A stretch of DNA of 64,000 bases from Planctomycetota bacterium (GTDB taxonomy: Bacteria; Planctomycetota; UBA1135; GCA-002686595): assembly GCA_016779205.1 (NCBI GenBank), contig JADHOC010000001.1, forward strand, positions 186,001-250,000, read 5' to 3'. Below the pieces are notes generated by a model, which searched no databases, was not told where the DNA came from, and saw only the letters and a program-made list of their open reading frames with translations. Shown here in pieces: positions 53,125 through 61,711 of this stretch. The position numbers and the translations under genes were made by a program. Positions within the stretch are counted from its first letter, which is position 1, and every line of letters starts with the position of its first letter.

Positions 53125-55382
53125 CAGAACCTGAGGGTGTAGTTGAGCTTCACCGCCAGGGACTGGTCGGAGGTCACGAAGCTGGACTCGCTGAAGGCCT
53201 TGTCGAAGCCCATTAGGCCCACCACAAAGAGCTCCCTGCCCGGCTCGATGATCCACCGCAGCCGCGTCTGGGAGGACAGGTTCTTGCCCTCGGTGTCGTA
53301 CTGGAGGAAGGTGTTCCACGACGTCATCGGGTTGAAGTTCAGGTCCACACGCCAGGTGTAGAGCTGGGTCCTGAAGTCCCCGCCCCCGTCCTCCAGCTCG
53401 ATCTGGACGTCCTCGAAGGACATGCCCAGGCGCACGTGGGCGTTCGGGATGTAGACGGGCTCCACGCTCATCCGCTGGATCGAGCCGCCGTAGTAGTCCC
53501 CGAACTCCACCGAGCTCTCGATCCCCGCGAGCCGCCGGTCGTTGGACTCGAAGCGCAGCCGGAAGCGCGTCTCGTCGTAGTCACCAGGGGCCACCTGCGC
53601 GTCGCCGTCACCCAGCTCGAAGGGCGAGTCGATGGTCTCCGCCTGCCGCGTCACCCTGAGGGAGATCTCGTCCTGACTCCAGAACTGGAGCCGCGCCACG
53701 TCCAGCGGGACGCTCCATCGGTCCTCCGTCCCCACCAGGTCCCGGGCCATGATCAGGTCCAGGCCGCTCTCCACCGTCCGGAAGAGGCTCGACTCGTCCT
53801 CCGACCGCCAGGTGTGCTCGGCCCCCGCCTGGTAGCGGTCCACCCCCGCACGCCGGACGAAGCCCAGCGCAGGGTCGAAGCCCTCCTCGATCCGCTGGGC
53901 TCGGAAGTCCGTCTCCCAGCGGCTGGAGCGGCTCTGCGCCTGGATCCCGTAGGCCATCCCGGACGCCTCATCGGCGCCCCCGCTCCCCATGACGTAGGAC
54001 CACAGGAAGCCGCTGTGCCCCTCCCCGAAGAGCCTGGCCGATCCCAGGCGCAGGTCGACCCCGGCGGTGTAGCGGCCACCTTCGCCCCCCGGATCCCCGC
54101 TGGTCCCAATGACGCCCACGCTCCGGCCCTCGCCGAGCGCCCTCTGCAGACGGAGCACCCCGAGGTTCTGCGCGTCGATGCCCGGGACCATGGGGTCCAT
54201 TCCGGTGGCGGGGATGGGGTCCACCGAGTCCACGTAGGTGTCCAGGGCGCCAACCGTCCAGTCGCCGAACCGCCCCGTCACCTTGACCCCGGCGATGATG
54301 GGGACCGCCTCGCCGTCCGCGCTGCGGCCGACCCTGCGGGAGAAGAAGGGGATGGTGCTGCGGCTGTTCCCGGGCAACCCGAACTCGAAGGCGCCTGCGT
54401 CCTCCAGGAAGAAGTCGCGGCGCTCCGGGAAGAAGAGCGGGAAGCGGCCGACGTTCACCTGACGCGTGTCCACCTCGGTCTCGGCAAAGTCGGTGTTCGT
54501 GGTGACGAGCACCGTGGACGAGGGCGTGGGCCGCCAGCGGACGTCGAGCCCCATGTCGAACTCGGAACCGAATGAGCGATCCGAGGACTCGCGGGTGGTG
54601 AGGCCCTTCACGTACGGGATCACGTCCAAGCCGAGCCCCTGTTCCAGCCCCTCGATCCCGGTGAGTCGGCCCCCGTCGGAGATCTGGAAGAAGCGGTACG
54701 CCACCCGGGGCGACGCCCAGCGCCCGCGCTCCCCGTTCTCCACGCGCTTGCGGCGGACGTTGAAGCCCCAGTGGGGCGCCGAGGGGTCGAAGGACAGCGT
54801 CTTCACGGGGATGGCGAGCTCCGCGACCCAGCCCCCGTCGGTGACCCGCGAGGCGCCGTACCAGATCCCGTCCCAGTCCTTGTTGAAGGACGACCCGTTG
54901 TCCGCGATCAGGGCGTCCCCGAGCGACCCGCCCGGCGTCACCTGGAACCAGTACGCGAATCGCTCGGAGGCGAAGGGGTCGAACCACAGCTCCACCACAT
55001 CGTCGAAGCGCACGAAGGCGTCCCGGTTCATCTGCCGGGCCCGGACGCTCTCGGGATCATCGTGGCAGAAGATCCCGACGTAGATGTTGTCCGCGTCGTA
55101 GGTGAGCAGCACATCGGTCTCGTGGGACATGGGCGCGCCCTCGATCGGCGCCGTCTGGGTCAGGTCCCCCACTCGAACCGCGCGACTCCAGACCTCCTCA
55201 TCGAGGCGAGCGTCCACCTTGACCTGGTCCGGCACGTCGATCCTCGGGACCCTCACCGTGGGCCGGAGGCCCGCCCCCAACGGCTCCTGCTGCGGCGCCG
55301 CGGCCGCGACGGCGGCGGCCCAGCCGAGCACCACCGCCCCCAGTACGGACCGCCGGAGGGCGGATCCCATGGACTCGGCCAT
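53124..55382 (-). CDS. DUF5916-type exported protein: CBM9-like domain plus predicted beta-barrel
   Basis: A 752-residue exported protein with a signal peptide ending at about AAAVAAAAP (ATG at 55382; MGS at 55370 is an alternative). Residues about 50-230 resemble a family 9 carbohydrate-binding-like domain (VKVDARLDEEVWSRA, DVLLTYDADNIYVGIFCHD, DVVELWFDPF). The remaining 500 residues are amphipathic strands rich in aromatic ends, with the DUF5916 hallmark NTDFAETEVDTRQVNVGRFP followed by FFPERRDFFLEDAGAFEFG, and end on a Phe (LNYTLRF) like outer-membrane barrels. The function of the family is unknown; a surface receptor role is likely. It is co-directional and coupled with the ATP-grasp gene. 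Confidence 0.8.
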   Translation of the reverse strand: MAESMGSALRRSVLGAVVLGWAAAVAAAAPQQEPLGAGLRPTVRVPRIDVPDQVKVDARLDEEVWSRAVRVGDLTQTAPIEGAPMSHETDVLLTYDADNIYVGIFCHDDPESVRARQMNRDAFVRFDDVVELWFDPFASERFAYWFQVTPGGSLGDALIADNGSSFNKDWDGIWYGASRVTDGGWVAELAIPVKTLSFDPSAPHWGFNVRRKRVENGERGRWASPRVAYRFFQISDGGRLTGIEGLEQGLGLDVIPYVKGLTTRESSDRSFGSEFDMGLDVRWRPTPSSTVLVTTNTDFAETEVDTRQVNVGRFPLFFPERRDFFLEDAGAFEFGLPGNSRSTIPFFSRRVGRSADGEAVPIIAGVKVTGRFGDWTVGALDTYVDSVDPIPATGMDPMVPGIDAQNLGVLRLQRALGEGRSVGVIGTSGDPGGEGGRYTAGVDLRLGSARLFGEGHSGFLWSYVMGSGGADEASGMAYGIQAQSRSSRWETDFRAQRIEEGFDPALGFVRRAGVDRYQAGAEHTWRSEDESSLFRTVESGLDLIMARDLVGTEDRWSVPLDVARLQFWSQDEISLRVTRQAETIDSPFELGDGDAQVAPGDYDETRFRLRFESNDRRLAGIESSVEFGDYYGGSIQRMSVEPVYIPNAHVRLGMSFEDVQIELEDGGGDFRTQLYTWRVDLNFNPMTSWNTFLQYDTEGKNLSSQTRLRWIIEPGRELFVVGLMGFDKAFSESSFVTSDQSLAVKLNYTLRF

Positions 55383-55589
55383 CCGCCGGCCGGCGGCTGC
55401 TCCGGGCCTCGCTGGGCGCCGGCGGTGCCCCGGGGAGCGCGGAGTGAAGATGTGGGGCTGCAAGGACAGGCGCGTGGCTCGATCAGCGCTCGGCGCGTCC
55501 GCACCACTGGGCCAGACGCGAAGCGAGGCCCAGCAGGGTAGTCGGGTCGCCGGCCCCGGGACACTGCCCCACAGAATCCGAACGCGGAC

Positions 55590-56987
55590 TCACTGCGCTG
55601 CGTCCGTATCGAACGCTCGCACCAGGAAGAGTGTCCCTGGAACAGACATCTCCCCCGCGAGCTTCATCCGGCGCTCCACGTTGGTGAGGACGAGGCCGCA
55701 GGTCTCTCCCGAGGGCAGCTCCCGCTCGTGGATCAGGGTCGCGCCCTCATCCAGCACGCGGCGACGGCCTGCCGCCACGTCGCGCAGCGGGAGGGCCCGC
55801 CGGGTCCGCTGAACCCAGGGGGGCGGGGTGAACCAGGGGTCCCCCTCCGTCTCCTCCAGGGTCTCCAGCAGGCACGCCGTGAACCTCGACAGCAGCTGCG
55901 GCCGCACCAGGACACTGGTCACCGCGTCGCTGGCGAAGCCCCCCAGGGCGCCGCGACCGAAGGCCCGATCCACCACCTGCTCCGCCGACTCCGCCAGGTC
56001 GTCCTCCCCGAGGGCGCCCTCCGCAGCTGCGGAGTGGATCCCGAGGGTGAGCTGTCGCGCCAGCCGGGGGCGGGAGACGATCGGCGTGAGCGGGCGACCG
56101 ATGGCGCCCAGCCCGAACCAATCGCCAGCGGCCGGTTCCGGCCCGGCAGTCCCGGGCACGCCCGTGGGCCCCCCTGAAGAACGCCCTGACGAACCCACTG
56201 CAGCCCCGTCTGCGGCCCCCTTCGCAGCGAGCCCACGCAGCCGGTGCAGCCGGTCCAGCGTCAGGCCCTCCACCGGGTCGAAGTCCACGAGGTCCACCGC
56301 CACCGTCGGGTGGGATGCCGCCTCCCGGAGCACCGAGCCGTCCGCGCCGTCGAGGACTGCGAGTCGGCTCCCCTCCACCCCGGCCGCCGCCAGCGCCGCG
56401 CGGAGGTCGCCATCGACTCCGGGAAGCTCGGGGTGACCGATCAGCAGGACCCGGGAGGCGACCTCCAGCGCTCGGAGCACGCGGGCCCCGAGGTATGCAA
56501 AGGGCTCGGAGGGCTGGAGCGCCACCGCCACCGCCGTCGCGCCAAAGGAGGAGTGCCCCGCGCTGACGGCCTCCGTGACTCGCCAGGCGGCCTCGACCTC
56601 CTTGGCGCCCGGAGAGAAGCGCGGGTCCCCCGCCGCGGGGCCCATGGCGCCGTCGAGACGCCCCTGGGCTGCAGCCGCCGAGAGAGCCTGGGCGAGCGGC
56701 GCCATCAGGGCCTCCGCCCGGCCAGGCCCCAGGGCCTGCCCGCGCTCCCCATCCAGGAAGGCCTCCAGTTCCCGGGCGCCTCGCTCCGCGGGCCCTGGGT
56801 CAGCGCCGCTCCCGGAGGGCGCGCGACCCTCGGATCGAGGAGGGGTCGGTCTCGTGTCGGCCCTCTCGACCCCGGGAGCCCCCAGCCCCGCGCCGAAGGG
56901 GAGCGCGGATTCCGCCCCGCGGGCTCGTGCATGGGTACTCATCGATGGCTCGCGGCGGAGGGCCCTCGCGGTCCGCTCTGCGGCCAT
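55590..56987 (-). CDS. Unknown protein, possibly a degenerate aldehyde-dehydrogenase fold
   Basis: A 465-residue soluble protein rich in Ala, Gly and Arg. The first 120 residues are low complexity. From about residue 145, FGATAVAVALQPSEPFAYLG, VLRALEVASRVLLIGHPELP and HPTVAVDLVDF follow the order of the NAD-binding half of aldehyde dehydrogenases (a strand, the N-F-P loop, the KPSE strand and the G-S strand), and GGFASDAVTSVLVRPQLLSRF lies where the catalytic Cys segment would be. The catalytic Glu and Cys are not present. This likeness is by eye and may be misleading. A ribosome binding site gagg sits seven bases before the ATG at 56987. It is divergent from rnpA and alone in its direction. 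Confidence 0.5.
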   Translation of the reverse strand: MAAERTARALRREPSMSTHARARGAESALPFGAGLGAPGVERADTRPTPPRSEGRAPSGSGADPGPAERGARELEAFLDGERGQALGPGRAEALMAPLAQALSAAAAQGRLDGAMGPAAGDPRFSPGAKEVEAAWRVTEAVSAGHSSFGATAVAVALQPSEPFAYLGARVLRALEVASRVLLIGHPELPGVDGDLRAALAAAGVEGSRLAVLDGADGSVLREAASHPTVAVDLVDFDPVEGLTLDRLHRLRGLAAKGAADGAAVGSSGRSSGGPTGVPGTAGPEPAAGDWFGLGAIGRPLTPIVSRPRLARQLTLGIHSAAAEGALGEDDLAESAEQVVDRAFGRGALGGFASDAVTSVLVRPQLLSRFTACLLETLEETEGDPWFTPPPWVQRTRRALPLRDVAAGRRRVLDEGATLIHERELPSGETCGLVLTNVERRMKLAGEMSVPGTLFLVRAFDTDAAQ

Positions 56988-57120
56988 GATTTTGCCTCAG
57001 CCCCCCGAATCGCCGACCCCGCCCAGGGCAAAAACCCCTGAGCTTCGGCCGTCCTCGCGCTGGACGGGCAGAGGGCCGCCAGCGGAGCGGTTATGTTCCA
57101 CCCGGCAGCCCCCGCCCACG

Positions 57121-57555
57121 ATGAGCCCCCGCCTTCGCTTCCCCCGACACTTCCGGATCCGGTCCGGCGCCGACTTCGGTCGGGCTTATCGGAACGGCCG
57201 CCGCGCCCGCGGCTCGATCCTCCTCGTGGTGGGCGCCGACAGCGGAAGGGACCACCCGCGACTGGGCCTCTCCGTGGGCAAGAAGGTCTGGAAGCACGCG
57301 GTCAAGCGCAACCGGGTGCGGCGGGTGTTCAGGGAGGCCTTTCGCCTGACGGCCCCTGAGCTCCCGAACCTGGACCTCGTCCTGATCCCGGCTGAACCTC
57401 GCCTCGTCCCCACGACCGCCGAGACCGCCCGGGAGCTGCGGAAGCTGGCCCGGAAGGTCGCGCGGCGGCTCGAGGAGGCCAGGACGGCCGCCCCGGACGA
57501 CCAGGCGCCCAAGGAGCCGCCGGCGGCCCCAGGCCCGCGGAAGCCGACCCCATGA
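57121..57555 (+). CDS. rnpA: Ribonuclease P protein component
   Basis: A 144-residue basic protein. The RnpA pattern is clear: [21 protein letters not shown] at the N-terminus and the RNR-like signature [18 protein letters not shown] (residues about 60-77), preceded by GLSVGKKVW. It binds RNase P RNA and helps recognise pre-tRNA leaders. The C-terminal 25 residues are an Ala/Pro-rich extension ([16 protein letters not shown]). The ATG at 57121 was chosen over upstream in-frame starts because the conserved part starts about five residues in. rpmH, normally just upstream, is not found in the 133 bases between the divergent gene and this start; yidD overlaps at the 3' end. Confidence 0.92.
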   Translation: MSPRLRFPRHFRIRSGADFGRAYRNGRRARGSILLVVGADSGRDHPRLGLSVGKKVWKHAVKRNRVRRVFREAFRLTAPELPNLDLVLIPAEPRLVPTTAETARELRKLARKVARRLEEARTAAPDDQAPKEPPAAPGPRKPTP

Positions 57556-57857
57556 CCACCGCCGATTCTGGCCCTGGAAAGGGAGCTCCTTCGCTGCCCC
57601 GCTTTCAGCGGGCGCTCGCCGCGCCCTTCGCGCTGCTGGTGGGCTTCTATCGGCGGTTCATCTCGCCGCTCAAGCCCCCCATGTGCCGCTTCGAGCCCAG
57701 CTGCAGCGCCTACGCCCAGGAGGCGCTCAAGACCCACTTCCTGCCCCGGGCGCTGCTCTTGACGATCTGGAGGCTCCTCCGCTGCCAACCCATGTGCCGT
57801 GGGGGGTACGATCCTGTGCCCCCCAGGCGCGGCGCCCCCCCACCAGACGGCCCGTGA
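57552..57857 (+). CDS. yidD: Membrane protein insertion efficiency factor
   Basis: A 101-residue protein with the YidD pattern: [32 protein letters not shown] region (residues about 33-60) with conserved Cys residues, then [22 protein letters not shown]. An amphipathic helix in the first half should attach it to the inner face of the membrane, where it assists YidC-dependent insertion. Its ATG overlaps the rnpA stop by 4 bases. The usual next gene, yidC, is missing here. Confidence 0.93.
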   Translation: MTTADSGPGKGAPSLPRFQRALAAPFALLVGFYRRFISPLKPPMCRFEPSCSAYAQEALKTHFLPRALLLTIWRLLRCQPMCRGGYDPVPPRRGAPPPDGP

Positions 57858-57903
57858 CCCGAACCGTGCCCCGGCTCCACCCACCTCACCGCGCTCCGTC
57901 TCC

Positions 57904-59103
57904 ATGATCTCGCCTGCTCGTCCCACTGCTCACCCCCTCGGGCTCACCTGGAGCCTCCTCGCCGCGGGAGCGCTGGCCGCCTGCGCATCGACGGGTGGCG
58001 ACACCGACCCTCTCCAGCCCGGATCACAGGGCGGGGCGAGCGTGGACGGGACAGAGGGCCCTGCACCGGAGCCCCCCGTGCCGGGCGCTGTCCTCGCCAA
58101 CGACCTTATCCAGCCCGGCGAGACGCGCTTCAAGAACCTGTGGCGGCTGACCTTCGGCGGGCAGAACGCCGAGGCCTACTGGAGCTTCTCCGACGATCGG
58201 CTCTCCCTCCAGCTTCGGGAGACGAACGAGAAGGACGACTGCGACCAGATCTACGTGACCTCGCCCAGCGGAGATCTCCGGCAGGTGTCCACAGGCCGCG
58301 GCGTGACCACGTGCGCCTTCTTCATGCCGGGCGATGACCATGTCCTCTACGCCTCCACCCAATCGGGCCACGTCGGCTGCCCGATCAAGCCCGAGAGCGT
58401 GGGGTACACATGGATGCTCTGGCCGGACTACGAGATCTACGTCACCGACCTCAAGACCGGGGAGGAGACCACCCTCGTCAGCGAGTACGGCTACGACGCC
58501 GAGGCCACCGTCTCCCCCCTCGGAGACCGCATCGTCTTCACCTCGACCCGGAGCGGCGACCTCGAGCTTTGGACCTGTGACCTCGAGGGGAACGACCTCG
58601 TTCAGGTCACCGACACCCCCGGCTACGACGGCGGCGCCTTCTTCAGCCACGACGGGCAGCGGCTGGTCTTCCGCGCCACGGCCTGGACGCCCGGCAACGA
58701 GGCGGAAGAGCAGCAGCGCTACCGCGAGGACCTCGACCGCTGGCAGGTGCGCCCCAACAGCATGGAGATCTTCACCGTCGCCGCCGACGGCAGCGACCGC
58801 CAGCAGGTCACCACCCTGGGCGGCGCCAACTTCGCGCCCTACTTCACGCCGGACGACCAGCGGATCATCTTCGCCACCAACCACCACGACCCCGCGGAGC
58901 GGAAGTTCAACTTCGACATCTTCCTCTGCGACCTCGACGGCGGCGGGCTCGAGCAGGTCACCCACTTCGACGGTCCCCCGGGGAAGAAGTTCGACGGCTT
59001 CCCGATGTTCAGCAGGGACGGCAAGTACCTCGCCTTCGCGAGCAATCGCGGCGCAGGGGCCCCAGGCGACACGGACGTCTTCATCGCGGAATGGGCGGAC
59101 TGA
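57904..59103 (+). CDS. PD40/TolB-like beta-propeller lipoprotein
   Basis: A 399-residue lipoprotein (LLAAGALAACAST, Cys near 24). The mature part holds WD40-like PD40 beta-propeller repeats: ATVSPLGDRIVFTSTRSGDLELWTCD, AFFSHDGQRLVFRA, FAPYFTPDDQRIIFATNH and FPMFSRDGKYLAFASNRG. Such propellers bind proteins or peptidoglycan-associated partners in the periplasm (TolB is the best-known case). Here no tol gene is near. The gene ends 13 bases inside the start of the FixL-type kinase gene, which suggests that the two are co-translated and could form a sensing pair. Confidence 0.82.
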   Translation: MISPARPTAHPLGLTWSLLAAGALAACASTGGDTDPLQPGSQGGASVDGTEGPAPEPPVPGAVLANDLIQPGETRFKNLWRLTFGGQNAEAYWSFSDDRLSLQLRETNEKDDCDQIYVTSPSGDLRQVSTGRGVTTCAFFMPGDDHVLYASTQSGHVGCPIKPESVGYTWMLWPDYEIYVTDLKTGEETTLVSEYGYDAEATVSPLGDRIVFTSTRSGDLELWTCDLEGNDLVQVTDTPGYDGGAFFSHDGQRLVFRATAWTPGNEAEEQQRYREDLDRWQVRPNSMEIFTVAADGSDRQQVTTLGGANFAPYFTPDDQRIIFATNHHDPAERKFNFDIFLCDLDGGGLEQVTHFDGPPGKKFDGFPMFSRDGKYLAFASNRGAGAPGDTDVFIAEWAD

Positions 59104-60272
59104 GCCAGAGCAGCGGCGACGATCCCGGACAGGTCGCCGACCCGATCAACGCCGACGATCGCGCCCTGACCTACGGGGCCGCGCTCGGCCTCCTGTTCGA
59201 CGCCACCTGTGTCATCGACCCGAGCCTGACCGTCCTCGACTGCGACGAGGGTTTCCTCCGGCTCCTCGGCCTCTCCCAGGAGCATGTGGTCGGGCAGCCT
59301 ATCCCGGAGCTCAACCTGACGGGGAGCGTGGACGGTGAGCCGGTGACGCTGCGCCACGTCGCGCGCCTCGGCTCGTGGCGGGGGCACACCACCCTCGCAC
59401 GCCAGGACGGATCGGAGCTCTCCATGGATACGCTGCTCATCAAGAGCAGCGGCGAGCTCCCCCGGCTGCACCTCTTCTTCCGCGACGTGCGCGGCCCCCT
59501 CTCGGTCCAGGTCGGAGAGGTCGATCATCAGCACGCCCTGGCCCAGGTCGGGCGGCTCTCGGCGCTCGCGGAAATGACCTCGGGCATCGCGCACGAGATC
59601 AATCAGCCCCTCGCGGCCATCGTCAACTACGCCAACGGCTGCGTGAGCCTGATCAACCAGGATCGGGCGGAGGACGAGGTCCTGGTCCGGGCGCTCACCG
59701 CCATCGCGGATCAGAGCCGGCGGGCCGCCGAGATCATCCGGCGCATGCGTGCGTTCGCCCGCCGCTCGGACGGCCAGCGCGAGTCCTTCCACCTCTCGGA
59801 GCTCCTCAAGGACGCCCTGGGCGTATCGGAGCCCCACCGGCGCCGGGTCGGAATCGAGGTCCAGTGCGAGTTCGCCGCGCCCAACGACGAGATCGTGGCT
59901 GACGGCATTCAGATCGAGCAGGTGATGCTCCACTTGATCCGAAATGCGTCCGACTCCCTGGCGGCGATCGAGGGCGACCAGCCCCGCATCATCCGTGTCA
60001 CCACCCGGGAGCTCACGGGCACCGGCAACGAGGTGTCGATGATCGAGACGACCGTCACCGATAGCGGCCCCCCGATCCCCGAGGACCAGGAAATGCGACT
60101 ATTTGCTCCATTCGAGACGACCCGCGACAACGGCCTCGGGCTTGGGCTCGTGATCAGCCGATCCATCATCGAAGCCCACGGCGGCAAGCTCCACTACCTC
60201 GGCTGTTCAGAAAGCCCTCCGGGCGGTCCGTCTTTTTGCTTCACACTTCCGCTGAGAGCGGCTCCAATCTAA
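59091..60272 (+). CDS. FixL/TodS-type sensor histidine kinase with PAS domain
   Basis: A 393-residue cytoplasmic kinase without membrane segments. Residues about 30-145 are PAS-like (LFDATCVIDPSLTVLDCDEG, GLSQEHVVGQPIPEL). The dimerisation/phosphoacceptor box is MTSGIAHEINQPLAAIVNYA with His 168; HLIRNASDSL is the N box and DNGLGLGLVISRSIIEAHGG the G box. The HEINQPL form is characteristic of the FixL/DctB group that pairs with FixJ/NtrC-type regulators. The D-x-G (G1) box is shortened to DSGPPIPED. Haem-binding His of true FixL cannot be confirmed. The FixJ-like regulator gene begins two bases after the stop. Confidence 0.87.
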   Translation: MGGLSQSSGDDPGQVADPINADDRALTYGAALGLLFDATCVIDPSLTVLDCDEGFLRLLGLSQEHVVGQPIPELNLTGSVDGEPVTLRHVARLGSWRGHTTLARQDGSELSMDTLLIKSSGELPRLHLFFRDVRGPLSVQVGEVDHQHALAQVGRLSALAEMTSGIAHEINQPLAAIVNYANGCVSLINQDRAEDEVLVRALTAIADQSRRAAEIIRRMRAFARRSDGQRESFHLSELLKDALGVSEPHRRRVGIEVQCEFAAPNDEIVADGIQIEQVMLHLIRNASDSLAAIEGDQPRIIRVTTRELTGTGNEVSMIETTVTDSGPPIPEDQEMRLFAPFETTRDNGLGLGLVISRSIIEAHGGKLHYLGCSESPPGGPSFCFTLPLRAAPI

Positions 60273-60274
60273 CC

Positions 60275-60907
60275 ATGAACGATCAGCCCACGGTCTTCAT
60301 CGTCGACGATGACCCCGCCATGCGTGACTCCCTGGGCTTCCTTATCGGAAGCGTTGGGCGCCGCGCCGAGACCTACGCATCGGCAGAAGATTTCCTAGCC
60401 GCCTACAGCAACGAGCGGCCCGGCTGCATCGTGCTGGACGTCCGCATGCCTGGCCTCTCGGGCCTCGAGCTCATGGAGAAGCTCAATGAGGACCGTTTTG
60501 CGCCCCCGGTCGTCCTCGTGACCGGGCACGGGGATATTCCCATGGCCGTCCGGGCTCTCAAGGCCGGGGCGTTCGATTTCATCGAAAAGCCTTTCAGTGA
60601 CCAGGTCCTGCTAGAGCGCATCCAGCAGGCGCTGCAGCAGGACACCGTGGAGCGCTCAGGCGAGCGAGACCGCGCCGACATCGAGCGCAAGGCCGCCCGT
60701 CTCACGGCCCGCGAGACCCAGGTCTTCGAGCTCGTGGTCGCCGGCAAGCCCAACAAGGTCGTCGCGAGCGACCTCGGCCTCAGCCAGAAGACCGTCGAGG
60801 TGCACCGCGCCCACGTCATGGAGAAGATGCGCGCCGAGAGCTTCGCGGATCTCGTCAAGATGGCCGTCACGCTCGAGGTCACCGGCCCGCCCCGCACGAT
60901 TGAGTGA
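60275..60907 (+). CDS. FixJ-type response regulator
   Basis: A 210-residue regulator: receiver domain (residues about 6-120) with acidic pocket VDDDPA, phosphoacceptor Asp 55 in IVLDVRMPG, Thr in LVTGHGDIP and Lys in FDFIEKPF; then a LuxR/NarL-type HTH (LTARETQVFELVVAG, NKVVASDLGLSQKTVEVHRAHVMEKM). It is the cognate partner of the preceding kinase (two-base gap). The ATG at 60275 is used because the receiver begins at once. Regulated genes are not evident in the window. Confidence 0.92.
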   Translation: MNDQPTVFIVDDDPAMRDSLGFLIGSVGRRAETYASAEDFLAAYSNERPGCIVLDVRMPGLSGLELMEKLNEDRFAPPVVLVTGHGDIPMAVRALKAGAFDFIEKPFSDQVLLERIQQALQQDTVERSGERDRADIERKAARLTARETQVFELVVAGKPNKVVASDLGLSQKTVEVHRAHVMEKMRAESFADLVKMAVTLEVTGPPRTIE

Positions 60908-60931
60908 CGGTCGACTGACCCACCGCCGACC

Positions 60932-61711
60932 GTGAGGATCCGTGTCCTCGCGAGCGGCAGCCGCGGGAACGCGGCGCTCCTCTGGGCGGGGAGCCAGGTG
61001 CTCCTGCTCGACTCCGGCCTTCCGGTGAACGCCATGACCGAGCGGCTCACGGAGTCGCGGGTCGGGCTCAAGGCCATCGATCACGTGGTGGTGACCCACG
61101 GGCACCTCGACCACAGCCGCACCGCTGGGATCGTCGCAAAGCGTCACGGGGCCACCCTCCACGCCCCCGCAGAGATCCTCGAGCACAGGGCGGTGAAGCG
61201 CGCTCCCAGCCGACAGGCCCTCGGAATCGGCGTTGAGAACGTCCTCGGCGACGGGCTGGACGGGGTCTCGATCCGCACCGCGGCGGTCCCCCATGACTGC
61301 TTCCCCACCCTCGCCTTTCGCATCGAGCACGGCGGCCGGGTCCTGGGCCTCCTGACCGACTGCGGTGAACCCAGGGAGGATGTGGCCCGGGCCATCGGTG
61401 ACACGGACGTGCTGCTCCTCGAGGCCAACCATGACCTGGAGCTCCTGCGGGCTGGGCCCTACCCCCAATCCCTGAAGGACCGCGTCATGGGGCCGGGCGG
61501 ACACCTCTCCAACGATCAGATGACGGTGATGCTCCGTCGCCTCGCTGGCCCCCGCCTCCATACCCTGGTGCTGCTCCACCTCTCGGCGCACAACAACCGC
61601 CCTGAGCTCGCCCAGGAGGCCGCCCGCCGAACCCTGGACCAGATGGGTCGCGGCGACGTGCGCGTCCTCTGCGCCGAGCAAGACCGCGCCCTCGAGACCC
61701 TCGACGTGTGA
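60932..61711 (+). CDS. MBL-fold metallohydrolase (WalJ/YycJ-like)
   Basis: A 259-residue metallo-beta-lactamase-fold protein from a GTG start. It begins IRVLASGSRGNAALL, has LLLDSGL, the HxHxDH motif in VVVTHGHLDHSRT, a His in AAVPHDCFPT, an Asp in LLTDCGEP, LLLEANHD and a late His in LLHLSAHNNRPELA. These are the features of the YycJ/WalJ group, proposed exonucleases in DNA metabolism. It follows the response regulator by 24 bases, and its stop overlaps the nitroreductase GTG (GTGA at 61708). Confidence 0.85.
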   Translation: MRIRVLASGSRGNAALLWAGSQVLLLDSGLPVNAMTERLTESRVGLKAIDHVVVTHGHLDHSRTAGIVAKRHGATLHAPAEILEHRAVKRAPSRQALGIGVENVLGDGLDGVSIRTAAVPHDCFPTLAFRIEHGGRVLGLLTDCGEPREDVARAIGDTDVLLLEANHDLELLRAGPYPQSLKDRVMGPGGHLSNDQMTVMLRRLAGPRLHTLVLLHLSAHNNRPELAQEAARRTLDQMGRGDVRVLCAEQDRALETLDV

